Positions 24,303-32,895 of a stretch of 64,000 bases of DNA are shown here, one piece after another; position 1 is the stretch's first letter, and every line of letters starts with the position of its first letter. Source of the DNA: Geothrix rubra (GTDB taxonomy: Bacteria > Acidobacteriota > Holophagae > Holophagales > Holophagaceae); contig NZ_BSDD01000005.1 of NCBI RefSeq assembly GCF_030268065.1, forward strand, positions 250,156 to 314,155, given 5' to 3'. Below the pieces are notes generated by a model. The model was not told the origin of the DNA and searched no databases. It saw only the letters and a list, made by a program, of their open reading frames with translations. The translations under genes and the position numbers were made by a program.

Positions 24303-24320
24303 GGTTTACGGAAGGTTTAC
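24303..24320. promoter_or_regulatory. Direct repeat GGTTTAC at 11-base spacing in a divergent promoter region
   Basis: GGTTTAC occurs at 24303-24309 and 24314-24320, exactly one helical turn apart. It lies in the AT-richer region between the RND operon and the S46 peptidase gene. Tandem half-sites with this spacing are typical of OmpR/PhoB-type response regulators. The target gene could be either neighbour. Confidence 0.35.
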
Positions 24321-24405
24321 ATTAAATCAAACCTGCCCAGAAGGTCATCTGAATCCGTAATACGTAGTGATACGATGGTTGCTTCCATCCCAACCCGGAG
24401 CCGCC

Positions 24406-26493
24406 ATGCGATCCCCCTTCCGAACCCTCGTCCTCCCCGCCCTGGCCCTCGCCCTGGCCGGTGCCTCCCTCCGCGCCGAGGAGGGCATGTGGACCTTCGA
24501 CAACCTGCCCACGAAGCAGATCAAGGCCAAGTACGGCTGGGCCCCCGACCAGGCCTGGCTGGACCACGTCCGCCTGTCGGCCCTGCGCTTCCCCGGCGGC
24601 TCCGGCTCCTTCGTGAGCGCCGACGGCCTGGTGCTCACTAACCACCATGTGGGCCGCGGCTGGATCCAGCGCGTGAGCGACAAGGACCACGACTACGTGA
24701 AGAACGGGTTCTACGCCCCCACCCAGGCCCAGGAGATCAAGGTGCCCGGCCTGGAGGTGCTCACCCTCATGGCCATGGACAACGTGACGGACCGGGTGAA
24801 CAAGGCCGTCAAGCCCGGCACCTCCGAGAAGGAGGCCCTGAAGCTCCGCGAGACGGAGATCGAGAAGATCAGGGACGAGATGCAGAAGAAGTCGGGCCTC
24901 ACCTGCGAGCACGTGAGCCTCTACCAGGGCGGCCAGCACTGGATCTACAGCTACAAGAAGCACACGGACGTGCGCCTGGTGTTCGCCCCCGAGCAGCAGA
25001 TCGCGTTCTTCGGCGGCGACTACGACAACTTCACCTACCCCCGCCACAACCTGGACTTCTCCATCTTCCGCGTCTACGAGGACGGCAAGCCCTACCAGCC
25101 GAAGGACTTCCTCCACTGGACGAAGACCGGCGTGAAGGCCGGCGACCTCACCTTCGTCACCGGCCACCCGGGCCGCACCAGCCGCCAGGACACCCTGGCC
25201 CAGATGAAGTTCGCCGGCGAGGTCGCCATCCCCCTCCGCCTGAAGTTCCTGGAGGACTACCGCACCGAGCTGATGGCCTACGCCGGCCGTTCCCCCGAGG
25301 CCGCCCGCCAGGTGAACACCCAGATCTTCGGCATCGAGAACAGCCTCAAGGCCATCCGCGGCTACAAGTCCGGCCTGGAGGACAAGGCCGCCATGGCCCG
25401 CATCGCCGCGGCCGAGAAGGAGTTCCGCGGGAAGGTGGCGAAGGATCCCAAGCTGGCCGCCGAGGCCGGGCCGAGCTGGGGCCGCATCGAGAAGGTCCTG
25501 GCCGTCGAGAAGCCCCTGGTCAAGGAGGCGATGTACGTGAGCACCGCCCACTCCACCCTGCTCGGCTTCGCCCTCACCCTGGTGCGGCTGACGGAGGAGG
25601 AGGGCAAGCCCAGCGAGAAGCGGCTGCCCGAGTTCAGCGACGCGAACCTGAAGGTCACGAAGATGCGCCTGGCGGTCCCGGCGCCCTACTACCCCGAGCA
25701 GGAGGCATTCATGTTCGCCCGGGGCCTCGCCGAGGCCCAGAAGGCCCTGGGCCCCCAGCATCCCTACGTGAAGGCCATGCTGGGCGGCCAGTCCCCCGAG
25801 GCCGTGGCCAAGACCGCCGTCGAGGGCTCGAAGCTGGGCGATCCCGCCGCGCGGAAGGCCCTGATCGAGGGCGGGAAGAAGGCCGTGGACGCCAGCACGG
25901 ATCCGATGATCCTCCTGGCGAAGAAGCTGGACCCCCTCGCCCGGAAGCTCCGCAAGCAGATGGACGACCAGGTGACCTCCGTGATCACCGAGCAGGCCTC
26001 CCGCATCGCCAAGGCCCGCTTCGCCGTCTACGGAACCTCCGCCTACCCCGACGCCACCTTCACCCTGCGCCTCACCTACGGGCCTGTGGAGGGCTACCCC
26101 GGCAACGGCACGATGATCCAGCCCTTCACCACCTTCGGCGGGCTCTTCGACCGCTACGACGGCTGGGGAGGCAACGCCGCGAAGGCCCACGGCGGCGCCT
26201 GGGAACTGCCCCAGCGCTGGATCGACCACCGCAAGGACCTGGACCTCTCCACGCCCTTCGACTTCGTCCATGCCGTGGACATCATCGGCGGCAACTCCGG
26301 CTCGCCGGTGGTGGACAAGACGGGCGACCTGGTGGGCCTCATCTTCGACGGCAACATCGAGAGCCTGCCCGGCAACTACTTCTACGACGAGAAGGTGAAC
26401 CGCGGCGTCTCCGTGGACGCCCTGGCCATCACCGAGGCCCTGCGCAAGGTCTACGGCGCCGGCGTCCTCGCCGACGAGCTGACCGGCAAGTAG
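24406..26493 (+). CDS. S46 family dipeptidyl-peptidase (DPP7/DPP11-like)
   Basis: 695 residues, normal for S46. The signal peptide MRSPFRTLVLPALALALAGASLRA is cleaved before EEGMW, the conserved mature N-terminus. The catalytic triad is visible: His in LTNHHVGRG (residues 78-85), Asp in NLDFSIFRVYEDGKP (about 217), Ser in GGNSGSPVV (about 631). These periplasmic serine exopeptidases release dipeptides from peptide N-termini and feed amino-acid-fermenting or proteolytic metabolism. DPP7 (hydrophobic) versus DPP11 (acidic) specificity rests on one residue near the C-terminus, which I cannot assign safely. GGAG precedes ATG 24406. A paralogue follows 126 bases downstream. Confidence 0.92.
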   Translation: MRSPFRTLVLPALALALAGASLRAEEGMWTFDNLPTKQIKAKYGWAPDQAWLDHVRLSALRFPGGSGSFVSADGLVLTNHHVGRGWIQRVSDKDHDYVKNGFYAPTQAQEIKVPGLEVLTLMAMDNVTDRVNKAVKPGTSEKEALKLRETEIEKIRDEMQKKSGLTCEHVSLYQGGQHWIYSYKKHTDVRLVFAPEQQIAFFGGDYDNFTYPRHNLDFSIFRVYEDGKPYQPKDFLHWTKTGVKAGDLTFVTGHPGRTSRQDTLAQMKFAGEVAIPLRLKFLEDYRTELMAYAGRSPEAARQVNTQIFGIENSLKAIRGYKSGLEDKAAMARIAAAEKEFRGKVAKDPKLAAEAGPSWGRIEKVLAVEKPLVKEAMYVSTAHSTLLGFALTLVRLTEEEGKPSEKRLPEFSDANLKVTKMRLAVPAPYYPEQEAFMFARGLAEAQKALGPQHPYVKAMLGGQSPEAVAKTAVEGSKLGDPAARKALIEGGKKAVDASTDPMILLAKKLDPLARKLRKQMDDQVTSVITEQASRIAKARFAVYGTSAYPDATFTLRLTYGPVEGYPGNGTMIQPFTTFGGLFDRYDGWGGNAAKAHGGAWELPQRWIDHRKDLDLSTPFDFVHAVDIIGGNSGSPVVDKTGDLVGLIFDGNIESLPGNYFYDEKVNRGVSVDALAITEALRKVYGAGVLADELTGK

Positions 26494-26570
26494 GAACCTC
26501 CACCACGAAGACGCGAAGACCACGAAGAAGCCATCGCCCCTTCGTGGTGTTCCCGTCTTCGTGGTGGTTC
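26494..26570. repeat. Palindromic intergenic repeat, CACGAAGA-word type
   Basis: The left arm CCACCACGAAGACGCGAAGA, continuing into another CACGAAG, faces a right arm whose complement reads CCACCACGAAGACGGGAACA and continues with CACGAAG. Each arm has three related words at 9-base steps; the loop is about 12 bases. It lies immediately after the first S46 peptidase stop. The architecture matches the elements at 2636-2719, 33783-33872 and 39061-39215, with a different word. Confidence 0.8.
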
Positions 26571-26619
26571 TTTATTTCCTTGGCATACGACGATCGCTGA
26601 CATCCGCCCCGGAGTCCCC

Positions 26620-28695
26620 ATGCGCCTCTCCGCCCTCGCCCTCCTGCTCGTGTCCGCCCTGCCGGCCCTCCGCGCCGACGAGGGCATGTGGACCTTCGAC
26701 AACGTCCCCGTGAAGCAGATCCAGGCCAAGTACGGCTTCGCGCCGGACGCGGCCTGGCTCCACCGGCTGCAGCTGGCCACGGTGCGCTTCCCGGGCGGGA
26801 CTGGCGCCTTCGTGAGCGCCGACGGCCTCGTCATCACCAACCACCACGTGGGCCGGGGGGTCATCGCCCAGCTCTCCAGCGCCAAGGCCGACTACGTGAA
26901 GGACGGCTTCGCCGCCGCGGACCGGGACCACGAGCTGAAGGCCCCCGGGCTGGAGCTCATGGAACTGGTGTCCAGCGAGGACGTGACGGCCCGGGTGGAG
27001 GCGGCGGTAAAGGCGGGCATGACGGACGCGCAGGCGCTGGTGGCCCGACGCAACGCCCTCGGCGAGCTCCGCAAGGCCGAGGAGGCCCGCACCGGCCTCG
27101 TGTGCGAGCCCGTGACCCTCTACCAGGGCGGCGAGTACTGGCTCTACCGCTACCGGAAGTTCGACGACGTGCGCCTCGTGGCCGCGCCGGAGCTGCAGGT
27201 GGCGGCCTTCGGCGGTGACCCGGACAACTACACCTGGCCCCGCCACAACCTGGACTTCTCCCTCTTCCGCGTCTACGTGGACGGCAAGCCCTACCACCCC
27301 GAGGCCTTCCTGCCCTTCAGCCCCAAGGGCGTGGCCATCGGGGACCTGACCTTCATCTCCGGCCATCCGGGCATCACCTACCGCCAGCTCACCCACGCCC
27401 AGATGGTGTTCGCCCGGGACACCGGCATCCCCTTCCAGCTGCACCTGCTGGCGCGGCAGCGGGCGGCCCTGGAGGCCTACGCCGCCACCTCGCCGGAGGC
27501 CGCCCGGCTGGCCGCCGGACCCATCTACGGCATCGGGAACGGCACCAAGCGGCTCACGGGGCAGCTCCTGGGCCTCGCCAAGCCCGCCAACCTCGAAAAG
27601 CAGGCGGCCGCCGAGGCGGCGCTGAAGGCTGCCGTGGCGAAGGATCCGGCCCTGCGCGCCCGGGCGGGGGAGAGCTGGGACCGCATCGCCCGGGCCGTGG
27701 ACCGGCAGCAGGCCCTGCTGAAGGAGGCCTCCCTCGTCACGCCCGGCCGGGTGGCCCTCCTGAACCACGCCCTCACCCTCGTGCGCCTGGCCGACGAGTC
27801 CGCGAAGCCCTCGGCCCTGCGGCTCAGCGAGTTCAGCGACGGCAACCTCAAGGCCACCCAGGCGCGGTTGCTGTCGCCCCGCCCCGTGGAGAAGCCCGTC
27901 GACGCCGTCCTCCTGGCCGCTGACCTGCAGGCCGCGCAGGACGAGCTGGGCGCCGACCACCCCTTCGTGAAGGCCATGCTGGGCGGCCAGTCGCCCGAGG
28001 CCGTGGCGAAGGCCGCGGTGGCGGGCACCACGTTGGACGATCCCGCCGTCCGGAAGCAGCTGGCCGAGGGCGGCAAGGCGGCTATCGAAGGCAGCGCCGA
28101 TCCCATGCTCCGGCTGGCAAAGGCCCTCGATCCCTTCAACCGCGCGATCCGGAAGCGCATGGAGGACGAGGTCACCGGCGTGTTCAACGAGCAGGGCGGG
28201 CGCATTGCGGAGGCCCGGTTCAAGGTCTTCGGCAAGAGCCTCTACCCCGACGCCACCTTCACCCTGCGCCTGGGCTACGGTCCCGTGGCCACCTACGCCA
28301 ACGGCAGCGGCACCCTGGCCCAGCCCTTCACCACCTTCATGGGAATGTTCGACCGGTACCTGGGTTGGGGCGGCAACGCCCTGGCGGCCGAGGGCGGCGC
28401 CTGGACGCTGCCCCAGCGCTGGCTGGACCGGGAGGCGAAGCTGGACCTGGCCACCCCCTTCAACTTCATCTACGCCTGCGACACCGTGGGCGGCAACAGC
28501 GGCAGCCCCGTGGTGAACGTGAAGGGCGAGTTCGTGGGCATCAACTTCGACAGCGTGTACGAGGGCCAGGGCGGCTACTACGTCTACGACGCCGACACCA
28601 AGCGCGCCGTGGCCACCGATGCCCGGGCCATCCTGGAGGCCCTGCGGAAGGTCATGGACGCCGGCCGCCTGGCGGACGAGCTCACCGGGAAGTAG
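26620..28695 (+). CDS. S46 family dipeptidyl-peptidase (DPP7/DPP11-like), second copy
   Basis: 691 residues, clearly paralogous to the preceding gene over its full length. The signal peptide MRLSALALLLVSALPALRA is followed by the same DEGMWTFDN mature N-terminus. The triad is conserved: ITNHHVGRG, NLDFSLFRVYVDGKP and GGNSGSPVV. Around the specificity region it differs from its partner (INFDSVYEGQGGYY versus IFDGNIESLPGNYF), so the two probably cleave different dipeptides. GGAG lies 6 bases before ATG 26620. A DNPH1-like gene starts 2 bases after its stop. Confidence 0.92.
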   Translation: MRLSALALLLVSALPALRADEGMWTFDNVPVKQIQAKYGFAPDAAWLHRLQLATVRFPGGTGAFVSADGLVITNHHVGRGVIAQLSSAKADYVKDGFAAADRDHELKAPGLELMELVSSEDVTARVEAAVKAGMTDAQALVARRNALGELRKAEEARTGLVCEPVTLYQGGEYWLYRYRKFDDVRLVAAPELQVAAFGGDPDNYTWPRHNLDFSLFRVYVDGKPYHPEAFLPFSPKGVAIGDLTFISGHPGITYRQLTHAQMVFARDTGIPFQLHLLARQRAALEAYAATSPEAARLAAGPIYGIGNGTKRLTGQLLGLAKPANLEKQAAAEAALKAAVAKDPALRARAGESWDRIARAVDRQQALLKEASLVTPGRVALLNHALTLVRLADESAKPSALRLSEFSDGNLKATQARLLSPRPVEKPVDAVLLAADLQAAQDELGADHPFVKAMLGGQSPEAVAKAAVAGTTLDDPAVRKQLAEGGKAAIEGSADPMLRLAKALDPFNRAIRKRMEDEVTGVFNEQGGRIAEARFKVFGKSLYPDATFTLRLGYGPVATYANGSGTLAQPFTTFMGMFDRYLGWGGNALAAEGGAWTLPQRWLDREAKLDLATPFNFIYACDTVGGNSGSPVVNVKGEFVGINFDSVYEGQGGYYVYDADTKRAVATDARAILEALRKVMDAGRLADELTGK

Positions 28696-28697
28696 CG

Positions 28698-29114
28698 ATG
28701 GAGGTCTACGTCTCCTGCTCCCTCACCGGCGGCCGCCAGGACCAGCCCCTCGTGGCGGCCCTGGTGGCGCACCTGGAGGCCCGGGGCCACCGCGTCCTCA
28801 CGGCCCACCTCGCCCACCCCGAGGCCATGGCCCAGGACGCCGGACTCAGCCCGGTGGCGGTGTTCGAACGGGACACCGAGTGGCTCCGGGCCTGCGAGGC
28901 CGTGGTGGCCGAGGTCAGCACCCCCTCCCACGGCGTGGGCTTCGAGGTCGCCTACGCCCTGGAGCGGGGCAAGCCCGTGCTCTGCTGCCACCAGGCGGAG
29001 GTCCGCGTCAGCCGGATGCTCACGGGCAATCCCTCGCCCCTGGCCACCCTCGCCGCCTACCGGGACGCGGCCGACCTCCTGCCCCAGGTGGACGCCTTCC
29101 TGTCGGCGCGATAA
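28698..29114 (+). CDS. DNPH1/Rcl-like 2'-deoxynucleoside 5'-phosphate N-hydrolase
   Basis: 138 residues in the nucleoside deoxyribosyltransferase fold. YVSCSLTGGRQD at the N-terminus corresponds to the substrate loop of Rcl/DNPH1. FERDTEWLRACEAVVAEVS carries the Asp (59), and TPSHGVGFEVAYAL carries the catalytic Glu (83), both in the family order. The family cleaves the N-glycosidic bond of deoxynucleoside monophosphates, and human DNPH1 removes 5-hydroxymethyl-dUMP. The ATG at 28698 is 2 bases after the S46 stop. GGGAAG-like purines in the end of that gene can serve as ribosome site, so expression is probably coupled. A functional tie to dipeptide release is not obvious. A generic nucleoside 2-deoxyribosyltransferase is the alternative. 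Confidence 0.82.
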   Translation: MEVYVSCSLTGGRQDQPLVAALVAHLEARGHRVLTAHLAHPEAMAQDAGLSPVAVFERDTEWLRACEAVVAEVSTPSHGVGFEVAYALERGKPVLCCHQAEVRVSRMLTGNPSPLATLAAYRDAADLLPQVDAFLSAR

Positions 29115-29145
29115 TGGATCGATCCATCCTCATCGGGAGGCTGCC

Positions 29146-30243
29146 ATGGCCCCGCAGGACCCCAACCCGCTCGAGGCCCAGGGGGGAACCCTGGACCGCC
29201 GCCACCTCCTGAAGCTCGGCGCCGCCGCCGCGGCGGGCCTCGTGGCCCAGCGCCTCGGCGCCGCGGAGGCCGACCCCGGGGCGCTGCCCGCGCCGCCCCC
29301 GGTCGCCCCCTGGAACCCCGCCACGGCCGGCGCCATGCCCACGCGCAACCTGGGCCGCACGGGCCACCGCGTGGGGCTCTTCAGCCTGGGCGGGCAGGCG
29401 GCCCTCGAGCAGCCGCACAACGAGAAGGTGGCCATCCCGATCATCGAGCGGGGCCTCGACCTCGGCGTGAACTACTGCGACACCTCCGCCCGCTACGGCG
29501 GCGAGGCCCGCTGGAGCGAGCAGTACTTCGGGGCGGTGATGCAGCGCCGTCGCCAGGAGGCCTTCCTCGCCACCAAGACCCACGACCGCACGGCGGACGG
29601 CTCCCTGCGCCTGCTGGACCGCTCCCTGGCGCTGCTGAGGACCGACCACGTGGACCTCTGGCAGCTCCACGCCATGAGCACCATGGACGACGTCCATCGG
29701 GTGTTCGCCAAGGGCGGCGCCCTGGAGGCCTTCCAGAAGGCCCGGGACCAGAAGCTGGTGCGCTTCCTGGGCCTCAGCGGCCACACGGATCCCGACGTCC
29801 TGGCCGAGGCCATCCGCCGCTTCCCCTTCGACACGGTGCTCATGGCCTTCAACGCCGCGGACCCCTGGCACCTGCCCTTCCAGAAGACGCTGCTGCCCCT
29901 GGCCGTGGAGAAGGGGATGGGCATCATCGGCATGAAGATCCCCGCCCGGGGCCGCCTCCTCGCCGGCGTCCAGCCCCCGCCCCCCGGCCCGCGCAGCGCC
30001 ACCTACACCCGCCCCGGCACCCTCACCATCCAGGAAGCCCTGGCCTACACCCTGTCCCACCCCGTGAGCACCGTCATCCTCGGCGTGGACAACATCGCCC
30101 AGCTCGAAGAGAACGTCCGCATCGCGAAGGCGTTTTTGCCGCTGAACGCTTCACAGCTCGAAGCGCTGGAACAGAAGGCAAAGCCCGTGTACGGCCAGGC
30201 CTCGTGGTTCAAGCGGGATGCCCCGGCGAATCCCAGGGCCTGA
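29146..30243 (+). CDS. Tat-exported aldo/keto reductase
   Basis: 365 residues. The N-terminus [20 protein letters not shown] is a twin-arginine signal (Arg18-Arg19), so the folded enzyme should be exported. The (beta/alpha)8 AKR domain follows: Asp and Tyr in [11 protein letters not shown], Lys in LATKTHD and His in WQLHAM complete the catalytic tetrad. [11 protein letters not shown] and [17 protein letters not shown] form the usual C-terminal half that binds NADP. Export of an NADP-dependent family is unusual but recurs in Tat-tagged AKRs of this type. The substrate is unknown. A Shine-Dalgarno GGGAGG lies 6 bases before ATG 29146. Confidence 0.88.
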   Translation: MAPQDPNPLEAQGGTLDRRHLLKLGAAAAAGLVAQRLGAAEADPGALPAPPPVAPWNPATAGAMPTRNLGRTGHRVGLFSLGGQAALEQPHNEKVAIPIIERGLDLGVNYCDTSARYGGEARWSEQYFGAVMQRRRQEAFLATKTHDRTADGSLRLLDRSLALLRTDHVDLWQLHAMSTMDDVHRVFAKGGALEAFQKARDQKLVRFLGLSGHTDPDVLAEAIRRFPFDTVLMAFNAADPWHLPFQKTLLPLAVEKGMGIIGMKIPARGRLLAGVQPPPPGPRSATYTRPGTLTIQEALAYTLSHPVSTVILGVDNIAQLEENVRIAKAFLPLNASQLEALEQKAKPVYGQASWFKRDAPANPRA

Positions 30244-30260
30244 GGGGGCCAACGCCAAAA

Positions 30261-30319
30261 ATCGGAACACCGAGGAACACCGATAAAGGCTGATGAACAC
30301 CGATTAAGGCGAATCGGTG
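30261..30319. repeat. GAACACCGA periodic repeat with terminal hairpin
   Basis: GAACACCGA occurs three times (30265, 30275, 30295), that is at 10- and 20-base steps. The last copy runs into the perfect inverted repeat CACCGATT-AAGGCG-AATCGGTG (30298-30319). It follows the aldo/keto reductase stop. The period and palindromic end resemble the other intergenic elements, but the right-hand arm is short, as if truncated. Confidence 0.6.
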
Positions 30320-30376
30320 GACAGGCTAGCGGGTCGGGTTGAAGATGCTTGCCGACAACCTTTGATGAGCCGATGG

Positions 30377-30418
30377 GTGATTTCACATCACAGTGGTTCG
30401 TCTCATTTGAAGTTAGGC
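30377..30418 (+). other. Possible degenerate attC-like site
   Basis: GTTAGGC (30412-30418) fits the attC core GTTRRRY. Upstream there is a central stem GTGAT/ATCAC (30377-30381 with 30387-30391) and a weak complement of the right end near 30350. It lies 40 bases before an ORF of lower GC than its neighbours, as a gene cassette would. The inverse core (RYYYAAC) is not convincing, and no integrase is in the window. Confidence 0.2.
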
Positions 30419-30458
30419 TGCGAGGCGTGTTCAACCCCATCGAACGAAAGGGTCCAAC

Positions 30459-31313
30459 ATGAAGACGATGGCTTTTCTCCTGACGATGCTTCTGCCAGCT
30501 GCCTTGGTGGCGCAGCCTCAACCCACGACGGGCTACGCCCCGGTGAACGGACTCAAGATGTACTACGAGGTCCACGGGAGCGGCGATCCTGTGGTCCTGC
30601 TCCACGGCGCGTTCATGACGATCACCAATAACTGGACCGGGTGGATCGATGAGCTCTCCAAAACCCGGAAAGTGATTGCTGTTGAAATGCAGGGCCATGG
30701 GCGCACGGCGGACATCCCACGCGACATCACCTACGAGAACCTCGCCGACGATGTGGCGGCGCTGCTCGATTACCTGAAAATCCCACGCGCGGACCTCCTC
30801 GGGTACAGCATGGGCGGCGGTGTGGCCATGCAGTGTGCGATCCGTCATCCAGACAAAGTGCGAAAGGTGGTGGTCATTTCGTCCATGCTCCGCCGGGATG
30901 GCGCGGTCAAGGAAGGGCAGGACGCGCTCGCGACACTTACTGCGGATGCCTTCAAGGGCACGCCCATTGAATCCGAGTACAAAAGGCTGAGCCCAAATCC
31001 AGGCGACTTCCCGAAGTTCGTCAAGCGGCTCCTCGCCATGGATTCGAAAGGGCACGACATCAGCGACGATCAACTGAAGGCCACCACAGCGCCGATGTTC
31101 TTCATCCACGGCGACTCGGATGGTATACGGCTCGAGCACGTCGCGGAGATGTTTCGCCTGAAAGGCGGCGGCATCCACGGCGATATCAAGCCGCTCCCCG
31201 CCTCGCGATTGGCCATCCTGCCCGCTACGACCCACGTGACGCTGATGCAACGCATGTCCGTCATCGTCCCGATGGTGAATGACTTTCTCGATGCCAGGCA
31301 ACCAAAGCCATAA
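30459..31313 (+). CDS. Exported alpha/beta hydrolase
   Basis: 284 residues with signal sequence [18 protein letters not shown]. The core fold shows the oxyanion HG (49-50), the nucleophile elbow GYSMGG with Ser117, an acid in IHGDSDGIR (about 224) and His in TTHVTLM (about 257). Substrate unknown; esterase or haloperoxidase-like members share this layout. GC and third-position GC are visibly lower than in flanking genes, and AAA/ATT-type codons are common, suggesting acquisition. GAAAGGG before ATG 30459 serves as ribosome site. The gene is flanked by a truncated palindromic repeat and a pyrimidine-rich gap. Confidence 0.85.
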   Translation: MKTMAFLLTMLLPAALVAQPQPTTGYAPVNGLKMYYEVHGSGDPVVLLHGAFMTITNNWTGWIDELSKTRKVIAVEMQGHGRTADIPRDITYENLADDVAALLDYLKIPRADLLGYSMGGGVAMQCAIRHPDKVRKVVVISSMLRRDGAVKEGQDALATLTADAFKGTPIESEYKRLSPNPGDFPKFVKRLLAMDSKGHDISDDQLKATTAPMFFIHGDSDGIRLEHVAEMFRLKGGGIHGDIKPLPASRLAILPATTHVTLMQRMSVIVPMVNDFLDARQPKP

Positions 31314-31508
31314 GGGAGGTCCCGTACCAAAAACACTCAGCCCAACTGTTCACCTGGATTCCATCTCGAAGCTTGGCCCTGCGCTCAACGCGGACCCCAC
31401 CTGCATTATCTTTCGCTCTCTTCCTTCTTCTCGCTTCCTAGGCATTGCTCAGCTTCCTTTGTCAGGCCCTGACCGAATGGATCCACACCCTTGAGGGAGT
31501 TTCCCGCC
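31314..31508. other. Pyrimidine-rich intergenic gap
   Basis: Lower GC, with a C/T-rich tract around 31405-31445 (CTCTCTTCCTTCTTCTCGC). GAGGGAG at 31493-31499 is the ribosome site of the next gene. No gene, terminator or RNA is recognised. Confidence 0.3.
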
Positions 31509-32255
31509 ATGGACATCCCGCGGATCTTCACCCTCGCTGAAAGTGCTCACCGCATCCATAACCCGATCTCACCGGACAAGCTCGCCACGCTGGGCAGGGC
31601 GCTGCGTCTGGAACCGGGGGCCCGGGTGCTGGACCTGGGCAGCGGGTCGGGGGAGCTGCTGTGCACCTGGGCCCGCGATCACGGCATCCTCGGCACCGGC
31701 ATCGACCTGAGCCCGCTGTTCACCGAACAGGCAAGCCGCCGGGCCGAGGAACTCGGCGTCGCCGATCGCGTCACGTTCATCCATGGCGATGCGGCGGGCC
31801 ATGTCTCGGAGGAGAAGGTCGACGTGGCCGCCTGTGTCGGGGCCACCTGGATCGGCGGGGGCGTGGCCGGCACGATCGCGCTGCTGGCGCGGAGCCTGCG
31901 CGCCGGGGGGATCCTCCTCGTCGGCGAGCCCTACTGGCGGCAGGTGCCCCCCACGGAGGCGGTGGCCAAGGGGTGTCTTGTCCACGCGATCGCCGACTTC
32001 CTCCTGCTTCCCGAGCTGCTCGCCTCCTTCGGCCGGCTTGGCTGCGACGTCGTCGAGATGGTGCTGGCGGGTCCGGACGACTGGGACCGGTACGAGGCCG
32101 CCCAGTGGCTCACCCTGCGCCGCTGGCTGGACGCCCATCCCGACGACGTGCTGGCCACAGAGGTTCGCGCCAAGCTGACCTTGGAACCCGAGCGCTACGC
32201 CACATACACGCGGGAATACCTGGGCTGGGGTGTGTTCGCGCTGATGCCGCGGTGA
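31509..32255 (+). CDS. Class I SAM-dependent methyltransferase
   Basis: 248 residues. Motif I VLDLGSGSGEL (residues 40-50) binds S-adenosylmethionine; GTGIDLSPL carries the acidic residue for the ribose; FIHGDA and GILLVGEPYW follow as motifs II and III. The C-terminal half (DWDRYEAAQWL) is a family-specific lid. Small-molecule methylation is likely, but the acceptor is unknown. I chose ATG 31509 over an in-frame TTG at 31491, which overlaps the ribosome site. Confidence 0.85.
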   Translation: MDIPRIFTLAESAHRIHNPISPDKLATLGRALRLEPGARVLDLGSGSGELLCTWARDHGILGTGIDLSPLFTEQASRRAEELGVADRVTFIHGDAAGHVSEEKVDVAACVGATWIGGGVAGTIALLARSLRAGGILLVGEPYWRQVPPTEAVAKGCLVHAIADFLLLPELLASFGRLGCDVVEMVLAGPDDWDRYEAAQWLTLRRWLDAHPDDVLATEVRAKLTLEPERYATYTREYLGWGVFALMPR

Positions 32256-32400
32256 CACGCCAGGACGAAGGGCAGGGGCCCCGCCTGTCCGCCCGGGTCC
32301 ACCAAGGCGTCCCACCGGACCCGAGCGAAACGCCGCGCAGGCCGGTAACCTCTGCGTCAGGCCCCGCGCACCCCATCACGCTCAACCAGAGGAGAAGGCC

Positions 32401-32745
32401 ATGGATGCCAACCTGATTCTCAAGGCGGCTGCGGCCACGCTCACAGGCTCCCTGCCGTTCCCCGAGATCGTGAGCAGCCTCCTCGACAACGGCGTCGAGA
32501 CCTACCACGTGGACTACGCGTCCCGGACCTTCACCTTCTACAGCCCGACGGGCGGCGTCGCCCACGCCCCGCTCGCCTTCGAGGATCTTCCTGCCATCGC
32601 CGGGGACTTCGACCGTCCGGCCCTGCAGGCGGCCATCCTCGACAGCCAGCAACATGGCCAGACCTTCCGGGCGTTCAGCAAGCGCGCGATGGCGGCGGGA
32701 GTCCAGGGCTACGTCGCCTTTCTCAGGGGCCAGCGGGTGACCTAA
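32401..32745 (+). CDS. DUF1398 (YbcV-like) family protein
   Basis: 114 residues, cytoplasmic, no signal. The C-terminal motif SQQHGQTFRAFSKRAMAAG and GVQGYVAF match the DUF1398 pattern (HQQGQ-x-F-x3-AGV-x-W/Y-V-x-D/F) of phage- and enterobacterial YbcV proteins. The N-terminal half (FPEIVSSLLDNGVETYHVDY) also fits. No biochemical function is established for the family. The upstream GAGGAGAAGG is a strong ribosome site. It sits between two methyltransferase genes but is separated from each by about 150 bases. Confidence 0.75.
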   Translation: MDANLILKAAAATLTGSLPFPEIVSSLLDNGVETYHVDYASRTFTFYSPTGGVAHAPLAFEDLPAIAGDFDRPALQAAILDSQQHGQTFRAFSKRAMAAGVQGYVAFLRGQRVT

Positions 32746-32895
32746 TTCGGCCGCCAGGGTGACCAGCACACGGAATGGTTCCCTGGCGCCAGGCCCCCCG
32801 AGGCCTGACCCCTGGCCCACCCCGAACTCCCGCTCCCTCGGCTCCCTGGGCGTCCCCCGCTAGACTTCCCCGGTGGCTGCTTTCCCGGAGGCACG

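Noticed and set aside
24322-26523. Minus-strand open frame over the first S46 peptidase
   Set aside because: The S46 triad and signal peptide are on the plus strand; the reverse frame has no features.
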